64,000 bases of DNA. Origin: Martinezella lusitana. Lineage in GTDB: Bacteria > Pseudomonadota > Alphaproteobacteria > Rhizobiales > Rhizobiaceae. A model generated the notes under the pieces. The model was not told the origin of the DNA and searched no databases. It saw only the letters and a program-made list of their open reading frames with translations. Position 1 is the stretch's first letter. Each line of letters opens with the position of its first letter. A program made the position numbers and the translations under genes. Shown here in pieces: positions 18,654 through 27,350 of the stretch. The stretch lies in assembly GCF_014207095.1 (NCBI RefSeq), contig NZ_JACHBG010000002.1:372001-436000 (forward strand), written 5' to 3'.

Positions 18654-19265
18654 ATGACTGATACGAGCTATGTGCACCGGCTGAAGGCCGGTGCATCCGG
18701 AAAGCCGATCTTCTTCACGTTCCACGGCACCGGCGGCGACGAGAACCAGTTCTTCGATTTTGCTGCCCGGCTGCTGCCGGAGGCGACCATCGTATCGCCG
18801 CGCGGCGATGTCTCGGAACATGGCGCAGCGCGCTTCTTCCGCCGGACGGGCGAGGGCGTCTATGACATGGTCGATCTCGCCCGGGCGACGGAAAAGATGG
18901 CGAATTACGTCTCGGGTCTCGCGGCGGAATATGGGGCGTCGCAGGTGATTGGGCTTGGCTTCTCCAATGGTGCCAACATCCTTGCCAACGTGCTGATCGA
19001 GCATGGCGATCTCTTTGACGCCGCCGTCCTGATGCATCCGCTTATTCCATTTCAGCCGAAAGATAATGGCCGGCTGCAGGACAGGCGCGTGCTGATCACC
19101 GCGGGTGAACGAGACCCGATCGCGCCCGCACCAGTCACCCAGGCGCTGGCTGATTACTTCGTTCGACAGGTTGCACAGGTAACGCTCGACTGGCATCCGG
19201 GCGGGCATGATATCAGGCCCAATGAAATCGAGGCCATCCGCACTTTCCTTGCGCCCTACGCGTAA
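18654..19265 (+). CDS. Carboxylesterase/phospholipase-like hydrolase (MhqD-like)
   Basis: The 203-residue alpha/beta hydrolase has the nucleophile elbow GFSNGAN, an acid in AGERDPIAP and a catalytic histidine in PGGHDI, making a complete triad. TFHGTGGDENQ forms the oxyanion loop. Small hydrolases of this type (MhqD, YodD) occur beside MhqO-type dioxygenases and act in quinone and electrophile resistance. The GGAGGAAGG ribosome site overlaps the end of the intergenic spacer. It ends at a bidirectional terminator. Confidence 0.85.
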   Translation: MTDTSYVHRLKAGASGKPIFFTFHGTGGDENQFFDFAARLLPEATIVSPRGDVSEHGAARFFRRTGEGVYDMVDLARATEKMANYVSGLAAEYGASQVIGLGFSNGANILANVLIEHGDLFDAAVLMHPLIPFQPKDNGRLQDRRVLITAGERDPIAPAPVTQALADYFVRQVAQVTLDWHPGGHDIRPNEIEAIRTFLAPYA

Positions 19266-19277
19266 GGACGACTAACC

Positions 19278-19313
19278 CCGGCTGCGGTACAGTTCAGGCT
19301 GTTCCGCGGCCGG
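19278..19313. terminator. Bidirectional terminator
   Basis: A long GC-rich stem, CCGGCTGCGGTACAG / CTGTTCCGCGGCCGG with a six-base loop, fills the gap between two convergent genes and would end both transcripts. Confidence 0.75.
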
Positions 19314-19739
19314 CTATTTGCCGATCTGCTGCAGCATCGCCTTTGCCTGTGAGGCGGCTGCGAGCTTTCCTTTTTCGTCGAGATAGGCCGTTCCGCAGAA
19401 GCGGTTGAGGTTGATGGCATCCATATCGTCGGGTTGAGGATGTCGGGCGTCGGCAATGATCATGCGCCACGCGCAGCCGAGCATCTTGTCGGGTTGGATT
19501 GCCTCGTCGCAGCCGGTGCTCAGGCAAAGAGCAACGTGCTTCTGTGCCCGGTATCCGCCCGCGATTGCCTCTTCATACTCGGCTTTCCACTGGTTGCGCG
19601 TATGCTGGCACCGGGCGGGATTGCTGCTTTGGCTGCATTGCACGGTCGTATCGACATAGGTCTCGGCTGGCGGCCACATGGGGCCGTCTACCAAGCTGAC
19701 ACAGCCGCACGCGAACAAGGTGGCTGACAGCAGGCGCAA
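19314..19739 (-). CDS. Small putative lipoprotein, unknown function
   Basis: I do not recognise the family. Starting at the TTG at 19739, five bases after GAGGGAGA, the product has 141 residues and begins MRLLSATLFACGC, a short lipoprotein-like signal with LFAC as possible lipobox. The mature part has six or more cysteines (VQCSQSSNPARCQH, LCLSTGCDEA, MLGCAWRM, NRFCGTAY), suggesting disulfides in the periplasm. A longer frame upstream to 19796 has no ribosome site. It is convergent with the hydrolase gene. Confidence 0.6.
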   Translation of the reverse strand: MRLLSATLFACGCVSLVDGPMWPPAETYVDTTVQCSQSSNPARCQHTRNQWKAEYEEAIAGGYRAQKHVALCLSTGCDEAIQPDKMLGCAWRMIIADARHPQPDDMDAINLNRFCGTAYLDEKGKLAAASQAKAMLQQIGK

Positions 19740-19988
19740 CTGATTCTCCCTCGATCGAAACAGAGCAGACCGTAGAGCGGTGGAGAATATCTGCAAGATG
19801 AATGTGGCCGATGTCGCATTTGAGACGGCACCATCCGCCCGATCTTCAACCTCGAGGACCGGGAGCGTGGCCTTCCTGCAACCCTTGCCATCTTCCGGTA
19901 ATCACGACATGCCGCGGCGCAGGCTTCGCTTGTGAGCGTCACTGCTACTCGCTAATGATCCGTCGCAATGCGATGGGGGGGTAACCTG

Positions 19989-20888
19989 ATGGTGACGCTG
20001 GCGGAACAGCAACAATACAGGCTGGGCGTGACCTATGTGGCGCTTTCGGCGCTGGCGTGGTCGACTTCCGGACTCTTTGTGCGGGCGATCGGCGCCGACC
20101 TGATGACGATCCTCTTCTGCCGCGGCATCGTCTCCGGCCTCGGCGTATTCGCGCTATTTTTCTATATCGAGCGGCGCAACGCTTTTCGCATCCTGCGCTC
20201 CATGCGCGGCCCCTCGCTGGCGGCGACGATCTTTTCCACTGCATCGATGATCAGCGGCATCGGCTCGATCTATTATACGTCGGTTGCCGACGCCATGGTC
20301 ATCTACGCCACGGTACCCTTCGTGACCGCGGGTGTGGCCTTTCTTTTCATCGGCGAGCGCCCGAACGTGCGGACGCTGATCGCGAGCGGCATCGCCTTCA
20401 TCGGCGTACTCGTCATGCTCTCCGGACATACAAGCGACGGTGGCAGCTGGCTCGGCAAGGGGCTGGCGGCCGTCATGACGCTGACCGTCGCCGCGCTTGC
20501 CGTAGTCATGCGTCAGCATCGCAATGTGCCAATGCTGCCGGCAATGGCAATGTCGGCGTGGCTTTGCTCCTTCATTACCTTCTGGTTCGCATCGCCGCTC
20601 ACGGTGTCCGGACAGGATCTCGGCCTGATCATCGCCTTCGGCATCGTTCAGAATGCAATGGGTCTCAGCCTTTACACCTTCGGCTCGCGGCTTGTTCCAG
20701 CCTCCGATGCGGCGCTGCTGACGGCACTCGAAGTGCCGTTGACGCCGCTGTGGGTGTGGATGGTCTTTGCTGAGCGCCCTTCGACTGCGACGCTGATCGG
20801 CGGGCCGATCGTTCTTGCCGCGCTTTTCGGCCATATCCTGCTGGAGGTACGGCGCAATCGAGCGGTTACTTCAGCAAAGACGCATTGA
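19989..20888 (+). CDS. EamA/DMT superfamily transporter
   Basis: The 299-residue protein has ten hydrophobic helices in two EamA repeats (ALSAWLAWST-like start and the second half from about residue 150), typical of drug/metabolite exporters. The ATG at 19989 lies seven bases after GGGGGG and is preferred to the ATG at 19968. The substrate cannot be inferred. A RidA-type gene follows after 60 bases on the same strand. Confidence 0.88.
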   Translation: MVTLAEQQQYRLGVTYVALSALAWSTSGLFVRAIGADLMTILFCRGIVSGLGVFALFFYIERRNAFRILRSMRGPSLAATIFSTASMISGIGSIYYTSVADAMVIYATVPFVTAGVAFLFIGERPNVRTLIASGIAFIGVLVMLSGHTSDGGSWLGKGLAAVMTLTVAALAVVMRQHRNVPMLPAMAMSAWLCSFITFWFASPLTVSGQDLGLIIAFGIVQNAMGLSLYTFGSRLVPASDAALLTALEVPLTPLWVWMVFAERPSTATLIGGPIVLAALFGHILLEVRRNRAVTSAKTH

Positions 20889-20948
20889 ACCGCTTGTCGG
20901 CCCAATCCCAAAATGCTGAAATCGACCAATCACGAGGAGTCGATATCG

Positions 20949-21338
20949 ATGAAAAAGATATTCAATCCGCCGTCTGTCAGACGCCCCTTCACCAACTACA
21001 ATCATGGAATTCTGGTACCTCCGGGTGCCAGCCTTCTGGTCGTATCCGGCCAGGTGGGCATCGGTCTGGATGACCGCATTCCGCCGGACGTCACCTCGCA
21101 GGCCGAAATGTGCTTCAAGGCGATAGGGGCCATTCTCGATGATGCCGGCATGAGCTTTGCCGACGTGATCCGCATTGGCGGCTTCGTGACGACGCGCGAG
21201 GATATGCCGGCCTACATCGCCGTTCGCGATCGCTATACGCTGGACCCGAAACCCGTCTCGACGCTGCTGATCGTCAGCGGATTCAATCGAGCGGAGTTTC
21301 TGGTTGAGGTCGAGGTTATGGCGGCAAAGGTGATGTGA
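20949..21338 (+). CDS. RidA/YjgF/UK114 family protein
   Basis: The 129-residue protein has the RidA fold pattern (LLVVSGQVGIG, VIRIGGFVTTRED, PVSTLLIVSGF, FLVEVEVMA). Family members hydrolyse reactive enamine/imine intermediates such as 2-aminoacrylate. The conserved arginine of true RidA (before the final VEIEA-like strand) is not evident, so this is probably a subfamily of unknown substrate. AGGAG lies ten bases before the ATG at 20949. It follows the transporter gene closely and may be co-transcribed. Confidence 0.85.
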   Translation: MKKIFNPPSVRRPFTNYNHGILVPPGASLLVVSGQVGIGLDDRIPPDVTSQAEMCFKAIGAILDDAGMSFADVIRIGGFVTTREDMPAYIAVRDRYTLDPKPVSTLLIVSGFNRAEFLVEVEVMAAKVM

Positions 21339-21404
21339 TCTGCGTGACGATCAGGGCTTCGGCAACCTTGACCGTCATGTCGACTTGAGTTTCGGGAGAA
21401 TATA

Positions 21405-22133
21405 ATGACCCAAAATATTTACGACGATCCGGGTTTCTTCGAAGGCTATAGCCGGCTGCAGCGGTCGGTTTCCGGTCTGGCGGGAGCAGCGGAATGGCCG
21501 GCCGTACGCGCCCTGCTACCGGAACTGCGCGGGCTGGATGTCATCGACCTTGGCTGCGGCTTCGGATGGTTCTGCCGCTGGGCGGCAGAGCAAGGTGCGG
21601 CTAGCGTGCTGGGGGTTGACGTATCCGACAAGATGCTTGGCCGTGCCTGCGCCGAGAGCGAGAATTCACGGATCCGCTATGAAAGAGCTGATCTCGAAAA
21701 GCTGCAGCTTCCGGAGGCAAGCTTCGACCTTATCTACAGTTCGCTGGCTTTCCACTATATTGAGGATTTTGCCGGGCTTCTGGCGACTATCCGGCGGGCT
21801 TTGAAGCCCGGCGGTCGGCTGATTTTTTCGATCGAGCATCCGATCTATATGGCGCCGCGGCAGCCGGAATGGCTGACGGAAGAAGATGGCGGGAAGACTT
21901 GGCCGCTCAATGCCTATCAGATCGAAGGGAAGAGGCTGACGAATTGGCTCGCCGAAGGCGTGGTCAAACAGCATCGGACCATGGGCACGACGCTCAACCT
22001 TCTGATCAAGTCTGGTTTCAACATCGCCCATGTCGAGGAATGGTCGCCGAGCGATACAGACCTGGCTGCGCATCCGGACTGGGTGATCGAGCGCGAACGA
22101 CCGATGTTTCTGCTGATTTCTACCCGCACCTGA
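21405..22133 (+). CDS. Class I SAM-dependent methyltransferase
   Basis: The 242-residue protein shows the Rossmann-type methyltransferase motifs: VIDLGCGFGWF (motif I, SAM binding, near 46), VLGVDVSDKML (acidic loop) and FDLIYSSLAFHYIEDF. It belongs to the UbiE/Methyltransf_11 group. The substrate is unknown. A GGGAGAATATA ribosome region precedes the ATG. It is convergent with lpsL across a terminator. Confidence 0.85.
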   Translation: MTQNIYDDPGFFEGYSRLQRSVSGLAGAAEWPAVRALLPELRGLDVIDLGCGFGWFCRWAAEQGAASVLGVDVSDKMLGRACAESENSRIRYERADLEKLQLPEASFDLIYSSLAFHYIEDFAGLLATIRRALKPGGRLIFSIEHPIYMAPRQPEWLTEEDGGKTWPLNAYQIEGKRLTNWLAEGVVKQHRTMGTTLNLLIKSGFNIAHVEEWSPSDTDLAAHPDWVIERERPMFLLISTRT

Positions 22134-22160
22134 CCTGATCGCGGGAAGAATGCGCTTACT

Positions 22161-22183
22161 CGGCCGGGTGCTTAACCCGGCCG
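22161..22183. terminator. Bidirectional terminator
   Basis: A perfect nine-base-pair hairpin, CGGCCGGGT / ACCCGGCCG with loop GCTTA, separates the convergent methyltransferase and epimerase genes; GGTTTTCTT follows on the plus strand. Confidence 0.75.
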
Positions 22184-22198
22184 ATTGGCCGGTTTTCT

Positions 22199-23203
22199 TC
22201 AATAATTTTCCTGATACCACTCGACGAAGCGGCGCACGCCTTCATCGACTTCGATGTGCGGCTTGAAGCCGGTCAATGCCACCAGCAGGTCCGGAACGGC
22301 ATAGGTGTTGTGCACGTCGCCTGGCTGCATCGGCAGCATTTTGCGGATCGCCTTCTTCCCGAGCATCGTTTCGATCGTTTCGACGAAGGTCATCAACCCC
22401 ACAGGCTGGCCGCCACCGATATTGACGACGCGGAACGGGGCGTTCTTCGACAGCGTGTCGATGATCGTGTCCGACACGACCCGGTTTTCCTCGGAGGGAA
22501 CGACACCGATGAGGCGAACGATGCCTTCGACGAGATCGTCGATATAGGTGAAATCGCGGCTCATCTTGCCTTCGCCGTAGATCTCGATCGGCCTGTCGTT
22601 CTTGATGGCATCGACAAACTTGAAGAGCGCCATGTCCGGGCGGCCCCAGGGGCCATAGACGGTGAAGAAACGGAAGGCTGTTGTCGGCACATTGAAGAGA
22701 TGGGCATAGCTGTGTGCCATCAGCTCCATGCTCTTCTTGGTCGCCGCATAGATCGTCATTTGCTCGTCGGCCTTGTCGCTTTCGGCAAACGGGATCTTCT
22801 CATTGGCGCCGTAAACGGAGGAGGTCGAGGCCAGCAACAGGTGCTTCGGCTGCAGGTTTCTCGCTAGTTCCAGCACGTTGAACGAGCCGGTGAGGTTCGA
22901 ATCGACGTAGGAGCGGGGATTTTCAAGGCTGTAGCGCACGCCAGCCTGGGCGGCGAGGTGGACGATCACGTCGGGCTCGGCGAGTTCCGCTGCATGATCC
23001 AGCGCCGCCTTGTCCTCGAGCATGCCCGTTACGAACTTGAAGCCATTCGAGCGTGCGAGGATGGCAGTCCGCTTCTCCTTGAGCTTGATGTCATAATAGG
23101 GCGTCATACCGTCGAAGCCGACGACGAAATGGCCCTCGTCAAGCAAGCGCTTGGCAAGATGGAATCCGATGAAGCCGGCAGTGCCGGTGATAAGATAACG
23201 CAT
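22199..23203 (-). CDS. lpsL: UDP-glucuronate 4-epimerase
   Basis: The 334-residue enzyme is an extended short-chain dehydrogenase that interconverts UDP-glucuronate and UDP-galacturonate, supplying galacturonate for lipopolysaccharide core and acidic surface polysaccharides. The NAD fold [14 protein letters not shown] is at the start, the catalytic serine/threonine region is [12 protein letters not shown], and YAATKKSME supplies the YxxxK pair. The length is usual for LpsL/CapI-type epimerases. It follows the UDP-glucose dehydrogenase gene on the same strand, a pairing I remember as rkpK-lpsL in Sinorhizobium, with a palindromic repeat between the two. Confidence 0.9.
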   Translation of the reverse strand: MRYLITGTAGFIGFHLAKRLLDEGHFVVGFDGMTPYYDIKLKEKRTAILARSNGFKFVTGMLEDKAALDHAAELAEPDVIVHLAAQAGVRYSLENPRSYVDSNLTGSFNVLELARNLQPKHLLLASTSSVYGANEKIPFAESDKADEQMTIYAATKKSMELMAHSYAHLFNVPTTAFRFFTVYGPWGRPDMALFKFVDAIKNDRPIEIYGEGKMSRDFTYIDDLVEGIVRLIGVVPSEENRVVSDTIIDTLSKNAPFRVVNIGGGQPVGLMTFVETIETMLGKKAIRKMLPMQPGDVHNTYAVPDLLVALTGFKPHIEVDEGVRRFVEWYQENY

Positions 23204-23222
23204 TGGTCGGCCTTCGCTTGAA

Positions 23223-23267
23223 GCATTTCCAGGAAAAGGGCGCAGTGGCTTTCCATCGGGAATGCGT
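23223..23267. repeat. RIME-like palindromic repeat, type A copy 1
   Basis: GCATTTCC at one end and GGGAATGC at the other enclose AGGAAAAG...GCAGTGGCTTTCC. Two further copies of the same pattern occur at 40480 and, inverted, at 57422. It lies between the rkpK and lpsL genes and would fold in their shared transcript. Confidence 0.65.
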
Positions 23268-23319
23268 AGAAAACAAGAGGAATAAGCATTCCCACGTTTA
23301 AATGAGAGGCAGAAAAGCC

Positions 23320-24642
23320 TTAGAGCGCGGCGTCGCTCGAAGGCCTGCCGATGCTCGTATAGGAAAAGCCGTGCTTGGCGATCTCGTCATGACGATAGAT
23401 GTTTCTGAGATCGACGAGAACAGGGGCCCTCATCACGGATTTGAGCCGGGCAAAGTCCAGCGCGCGGAACTGGTTCCATTCCGTTACGATGACCAGCGCG
23501 TCGGCATCGCGGGCGGCGGCGTAGGCGTCTTCGGCATAGGCGATATTGTCGATCACCTGCCGGGCATTCTCCATGCCTTCCGGATCGTAACCTGTGACCG
23601 TCGCGCCGGCATCCTGCAGCGTCTGGATGATCGAGATCGCCGGGCTGTCGCGCATGTCGTCGGTGTTCGGCTTGAAGGTCAAGCCGAGGACAGCGATCGC
23701 TTTGCCTCTGATGTCGCCGCCCATAGCCGAGATCACCTTGCGGCCCATGGCGCGCTTGCGGTTGTCGTTGATCGAGACAGTCGTTTCGATCAGGCGCACG
23801 GGGCTGTCGTAATCCTGCGCCGTCTTGGCGAGCGCCAGCGTGTCCTTCGGGAAGCAGGAGCCGCCGTAGCCGGGACCGGCATGCAGGAACTTCGAGCCGA
23901 TGCGGCCGTCAAGGCCGATGCCGCGCGACACTTCCTGCACGTTGGCGCCGACCTTCTCGCAAAGATCGGCCATCTCGTTGATGAAAGTGATTTTCATGGC
24001 AAGGAAGGCGTTCGCGGCGTATTTGATCAACTCGGAGGTGCGACGCGAGGTAAAGAGCAGCGGTGCCTGGTTGAGGTAGAGAGGCCGGTAGACTTCGGTC
24101 ATGACGCCGCGCGCGCGCTCGTCATTGAGGCCGATCACGATACGATCCGGCCGCTTGAAATCTTCAATGGCGGCACCTTCGCGCAGGAACTCCGGATTGG
24201 AGACGATCGCGACATCGGCGTTAGGGTTAGTTTCGCGGATGATGCGTTCCACTTCGTCGCCGGTGCCGACCGGCACGGTCGATTTCGTGACGATGACCGT
24301 GAAGCCCTTGACGTGCTCGGCGATTTCGCGAGCGGCGGCATACACATAGGAGAGATCTGCATGGCCATCGCCGCGCCTCGAAGGTGTGCCGACTGCGATG
24401 AAGACGACGTCGCTCTCGGCAACACTTGCCTCCACATTCGTCGTGAAGGAGAGGCGGCCGGCACGGACATTGTCCGCGACGAGCTGGTCCAATCCCGGTT
24501 CGAAAATCGGGATCTCGCCGCGCTGCAGCGCCTCGATCTTGCTGGCGTCCTTGTCGACGCAGATGACATCATGGCCGAAATCGGCGAAGCAGACGCCTGA
24601 CACGAGCCCTACATATCCGGAGCCGATCATCGTGATGCGCAT
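23320..24642 (-). CDS. rkpK: UDP-glucose 6-dehydrogenase
   Basis: The 440-residue enzyme oxidises UDP-glucose to UDP-glucuronate using two NAD+. The amino-terminal NAD motif is [11 protein letters not shown], the catalytic cysteine is Cys263 in YGGSCFPKD, and conserved segments EFLREGAAI and [15 protein letters not shown] are present. The length fits bacterial Ugd/RkpK. With LpsL downstream it provides uronic-acid precursors for surface polysaccharides. The generic symbol ugd would also be correct. Confidence 0.93.
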   Translation of the reverse strand: MRITMIGSGYVGLVSGVCFADFGHDVICVDKDASKIEALQRGEIPIFEPGLDQLVADNVRAGRLSFTTNVEASVAESDVVFIAVGTPSRRGDGHADLSYVYAAAREIAEHVKGFTVIVTKSTVPVGTGDEVERIIRETNPNADVAIVSNPEFLREGAAIEDFKRPDRIVIGLNDERARGVMTEVYRPLYLNQAPLLFTSRRTSELIKYAANAFLAMKITFINEMADLCEKVGANVQEVSRGIGLDGRIGSKFLHAGPGYGGSCFPKDTLALAKTAQDYDSPVRLIETTVSINDNRKRAMGRKVISAMGGDIRGKAIAVLGLTFKPNTDDMRDSPAISIIQTLQDAGATVTGYDPEGMENARQVIDNIAYAEDAYAAARDADALVIVTEWNQFRALDFARLKSVMRAPVLVDLRNIYRHDEIAKHGFSYTSIGRPSSDAAL

Positions 24643-24971
24643 GAAACTTCAATCCTTTTGCTGGCGCCGGATCCAGCGTCGAGACGCAAAGCCGGCATTG
24701 GCGGTCGTCCGCGCTTATACACAGGATCACCGGTGCTGCCTATATGCGCGATATCTCCGACGAGGCAATTGCGACGGAACTGTCATGAAAGCATGTCTCC
24801 ACAACTGTTTTTTACTGAAGCCATTACTCGGCTCAAAATGAAACGAAGCCTTTGTACTTTAAGTCTATCATTGGCTGTCGCTTGTGAATGTCGTCATGTT
24901 GCCACATGATGAATTGGGCGCAATCGTTCCGCGTGGGGACGAGTATATATTGGGTTGTTCGGGACTGTTGC
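24643..24971. promoter_or_regulatory. Divergent upstream region of rkpK and a GNAT gene
   Basis: No gene is supported in this gap. For rkpK a weak sigma70-like pair on the minus strand can be read as TTGCCT (24763-24768) and TATAGG (24739-24744) with an 18-base spacer. The half next to the GNAT gene is AT-rich with TATATATTG near 24943 but no convincing -35 box. Confidence 0.3.
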
Positions 24972-25826
24972 ATGAAGTCGTCTTTTGCCGTGCGTACAAT
25001 GCGGGCCGGGGAATTGGAGCTCGCTCTGGAATGGGCTCGGCAAGAGGGGTGGAATCCCGGCGTCGATGACGCACCGGCTTTCTGGGAAGCGGATCCCTCC
25101 GGTTTCCTCGTCGCTGCGATGGGAGAAGTGCCGGTTGGCTGCATCTCCGTCGTCCGCTATGGCGAGAGCTTTGCCTTTCTTGGCCTGTACATGCTGCATC
25201 CAGAATTTCGCGGCAAGGGTTACGGCAAACTGCTCTGGAACAAGGGCATGGCGCTCGCCGGCAATCGCGTTGTCGGGCTGGATGGGGTCGTTGCCCAACA
25301 GGAATATTATCACCGTCATGGCTTCGAAACGGCCTACCGCACCCTGCGTTATGCCGGCATTGCCGCGATACCGGACGTTGGAGAGCAGGTTGCGCAGGTC
25401 ATGCCGGTTACGCATGGCAAGCTCGACGGGCTGGTCCACTACGACGCCGGGATTTTCCCAGGTCTGCGTCACTCTTTCATCAAGGCATGGTGCGGCGCGC
25501 CGGAACGACGCCAGTCCTTCATCGTCGGCGGGGGCAGCCGCGTACGGGGCTACGGCACCATCCGGCGCTGTTTCCATGGCTACAAGATCGGCCCGCTCTT
25601 TGCCAACAAGCCGGATGTGGCACGTGCATTGCTGGCGCGATTATTGGCGGTGGCCGGAGGGCAGCCGGTCTATCTGGATGTGCCGACCGACAATGTGCAG
25701 GCAATAGAACTTGCGGAAGAGTGCGGCCTGGCGCCCGTGTTCGAAACCGCTCGCATGTATCGCGGCAAGCCGCCGGAAACGCCGCTCGATCGCGTATATG
25801 GCATCACCACGCTCGAACTCGGCTAG
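24972..25826 (+). CDS. GNAT acetyltransferase with second acetyltransferase-like domain
   Basis: The protein of about 284 residues has an amino-terminal GNAT domain with the acetyl-CoA loop HPEFRGKGYGKLL (about 72-84) and a carboxyl-terminal acetyltransferase-18-like half (GYGTIRRCFHGYKIGPL, YLDVPTDN). This two-domain layout is found in uncharacterised N-acetyltransferases of the YitH type. The ribosome site is poor; starts at 24972 (MKSSFAVRTMRAGE) or 24999 are both possible, while a more upstream frame adds a Cys-rich stretch that looks non-coding. The substrate is unknown. Confidence 0.8.
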   Translation: MKSSFAVRTMRAGELELALEWARQEGWNPGVDDAPAFWEADPSGFLVAAMGEVPVGCISVVRYGESFAFLGLYMLHPEFRGKGYGKLLWNKGMALAGNRVVGLDGVVAQQEYYHRHGFETAYRTLRYAGIAAIPDVGEQVAQVMPVTHGKLDGLVHYDAGIFPGLRHSFIKAWCGAPERRQSFIVGGGSRVRGYGTIRRCFHGYKIGPLFANKPDVARALLARLLAVAGGQPVYLDVPTDNVQAIELAEECGLAPVFETARMYRGKPPETPLDRVYGITTLELG

Positions 25827-25993
25827 CTCTTCTGCGGCCTTCCTGCGGGGAAAATCCTGTTGGACATGCTGATTCGTCATGCAAAAAGCTGAATCTCCTG
25901 AGACAACAGGGTCGCTTTCCCAAAAACAAAGCTTTATAGATGCGCGGGTTTGAGTAAGGCGCGTCTCCGTGCGCAGGAAGCGGGAATTGAGAA

Positions 25994-27289
25994 ATGACCA
26001 ACGTTGTAGTGATCGGTTCGCAATGGGGCGATGAAGGCAAGGGCAAGATTGTCGACTGGCTTTCGGAACGTGCCGATGTGATTGTACGCTTTCAGGGCGG
26101 GCACAATGCCGGTCATACGCTCGTTGTCGATGGTGTCAGCTACAAGCTCGCGCTGCTGCCCTCCGGCCTGGTGCGCGGCAAGCTGAGCGTCATCGGCAAT
26201 GGTGTCGTTGTCGATCCCCATCATTTCGTCGCGGAAGTCGACAAGCTGCGTGCTCAGGGCATTGCCGTTACGCCCGATGTATTGCGCATCGCCGAGAATG
26301 CGCCGCTGATCCTGTCGCTGCACCGCGACCTGGATGCCATGCGCGAAGATGCCGCCTCCAACAGCGGCACGAAGATCGGCACGACGCGCCGCGGCATTGG
26401 CCCGGCCTATGAAGACAAGGTTGGCCGTCGCGCCATCCGCGTTATCGACCTTGCCGAGCCGGAAACGCTGCCGGCCAAGATCGACCGGCTTCTGACCCAT
26501 CACAACGCTCTGCGTCGCGGCATGGGTGTTGCCGAAATCTCCTTCGATGCATTGCACGAGGAACTGACCTCGGTTGCCGAACATATCCTGCCTTACATCG
26601 ATCAGGTTTGGCGCTTGCTCGACGAACAGCGTAAGGCCGGTGCCCGCATTCTTTTCGAAGGCGCACAGGGCGCGCTTCTGGACAATGACCACGGCACCTA
26701 TCCGTATGTAACCTCGTCCAACACCGTGGCCGGCCAGGCCGCGGCGGGCTCCGGCCTCGGACCGACGGCGCTTGGCTATGTCCTTGGGATCACCAAGGCC
26801 TACACGACCCGCGTCGGCGAAGGGCCGTTCCCGTGCGAGCTGCATGACGAGATCGGCAAGCATCTGTCGACCGTCGGCCGCGAAGTCGGCGTCAACACCG
26901 GTCGTCCGCGTCGCTGCGGCTGGTTCGACGCCGTTCTGGTGCGCCAGACCGTGAAGACCTCCGGCATCACCGGCATTGCGCTTACCAAGCTCGATGTACT
27001 GGATGGTCTCGACGAGCTGAAGATCTGCGTCGGCTACAAGCTCGACGGCAAGGAAATAGACTATTTGCCGGCCAGCCAGGCGGCGCAAGCCCGCGTCGAG
27101 CCGATCTACATCACGCTCGAAGGCTGGAAGGAATCAACCGTTGGTGCCCGCAAGTGGGCCGATCTGCCTGCCCAGGCGATCAAGTATGTGCGTCAGGTGG
27201 AAGAGCTGATCGGTGCGCCGGTGGCGATGCTTTCGACCAGCCCTGAGCGCGAGGACACCATACTTGTGACGGACCCTTTTGAGGGCTAA
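25994..27289 (+). CDS. purA: Adenylosuccinate synthetase
   Basis: The 431-residue enzyme joins IMP and aspartate using GTP in the first committed step of AMP synthesis. The signature [15 protein letters not shown] is at the start, with [10 protein letters not shown] and [17 protein letters not shown] following and [14 protein letters not shown] near the carboxyl half. The length is standard. It is followed by a large envelope-protein gene on the same strand after 61 bases. Confidence 0.98.
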   Translation: MTNVVVIGSQWGDEGKGKIVDWLSERADVIVRFQGGHNAGHTLVVDGVSYKLALLPSGLVRGKLSVIGNGVVVDPHHFVAEVDKLRAQGIAVTPDVLRIAENAPLILSLHRDLDAMREDAASNSGTKIGTTRRGIGPAYEDKVGRRAIRVIDLAEPETLPAKIDRLLTHHNALRRGMGVAEISFDALHEELTSVAEHILPYIDQVWRLLDEQRKAGARILFEGAQGALLDNDHGTYPYVTSSNTVAGQAAAGSGLGPTALGYVLGITKAYTTRVGEGPFPCELHDEIGKHLSTVGREVGVNTGRPRRCGWFDAVLVRQTVKTSGITGIALTKLDVLDGLDELKICVGYKLDGKEIDYLPASQAAQARVEPIYITLEGWKESTVGARKWADLPAQAIKYVRQVEELIGAPVAMLSTSPEREDTILVTDPFEG

Positions 27290-27350
27290 ACTCGCGAACC
27301 TATGACGAATCCCGGCCTGGCCGCTCGCCGGGCATCATGAGAAAGTGCTG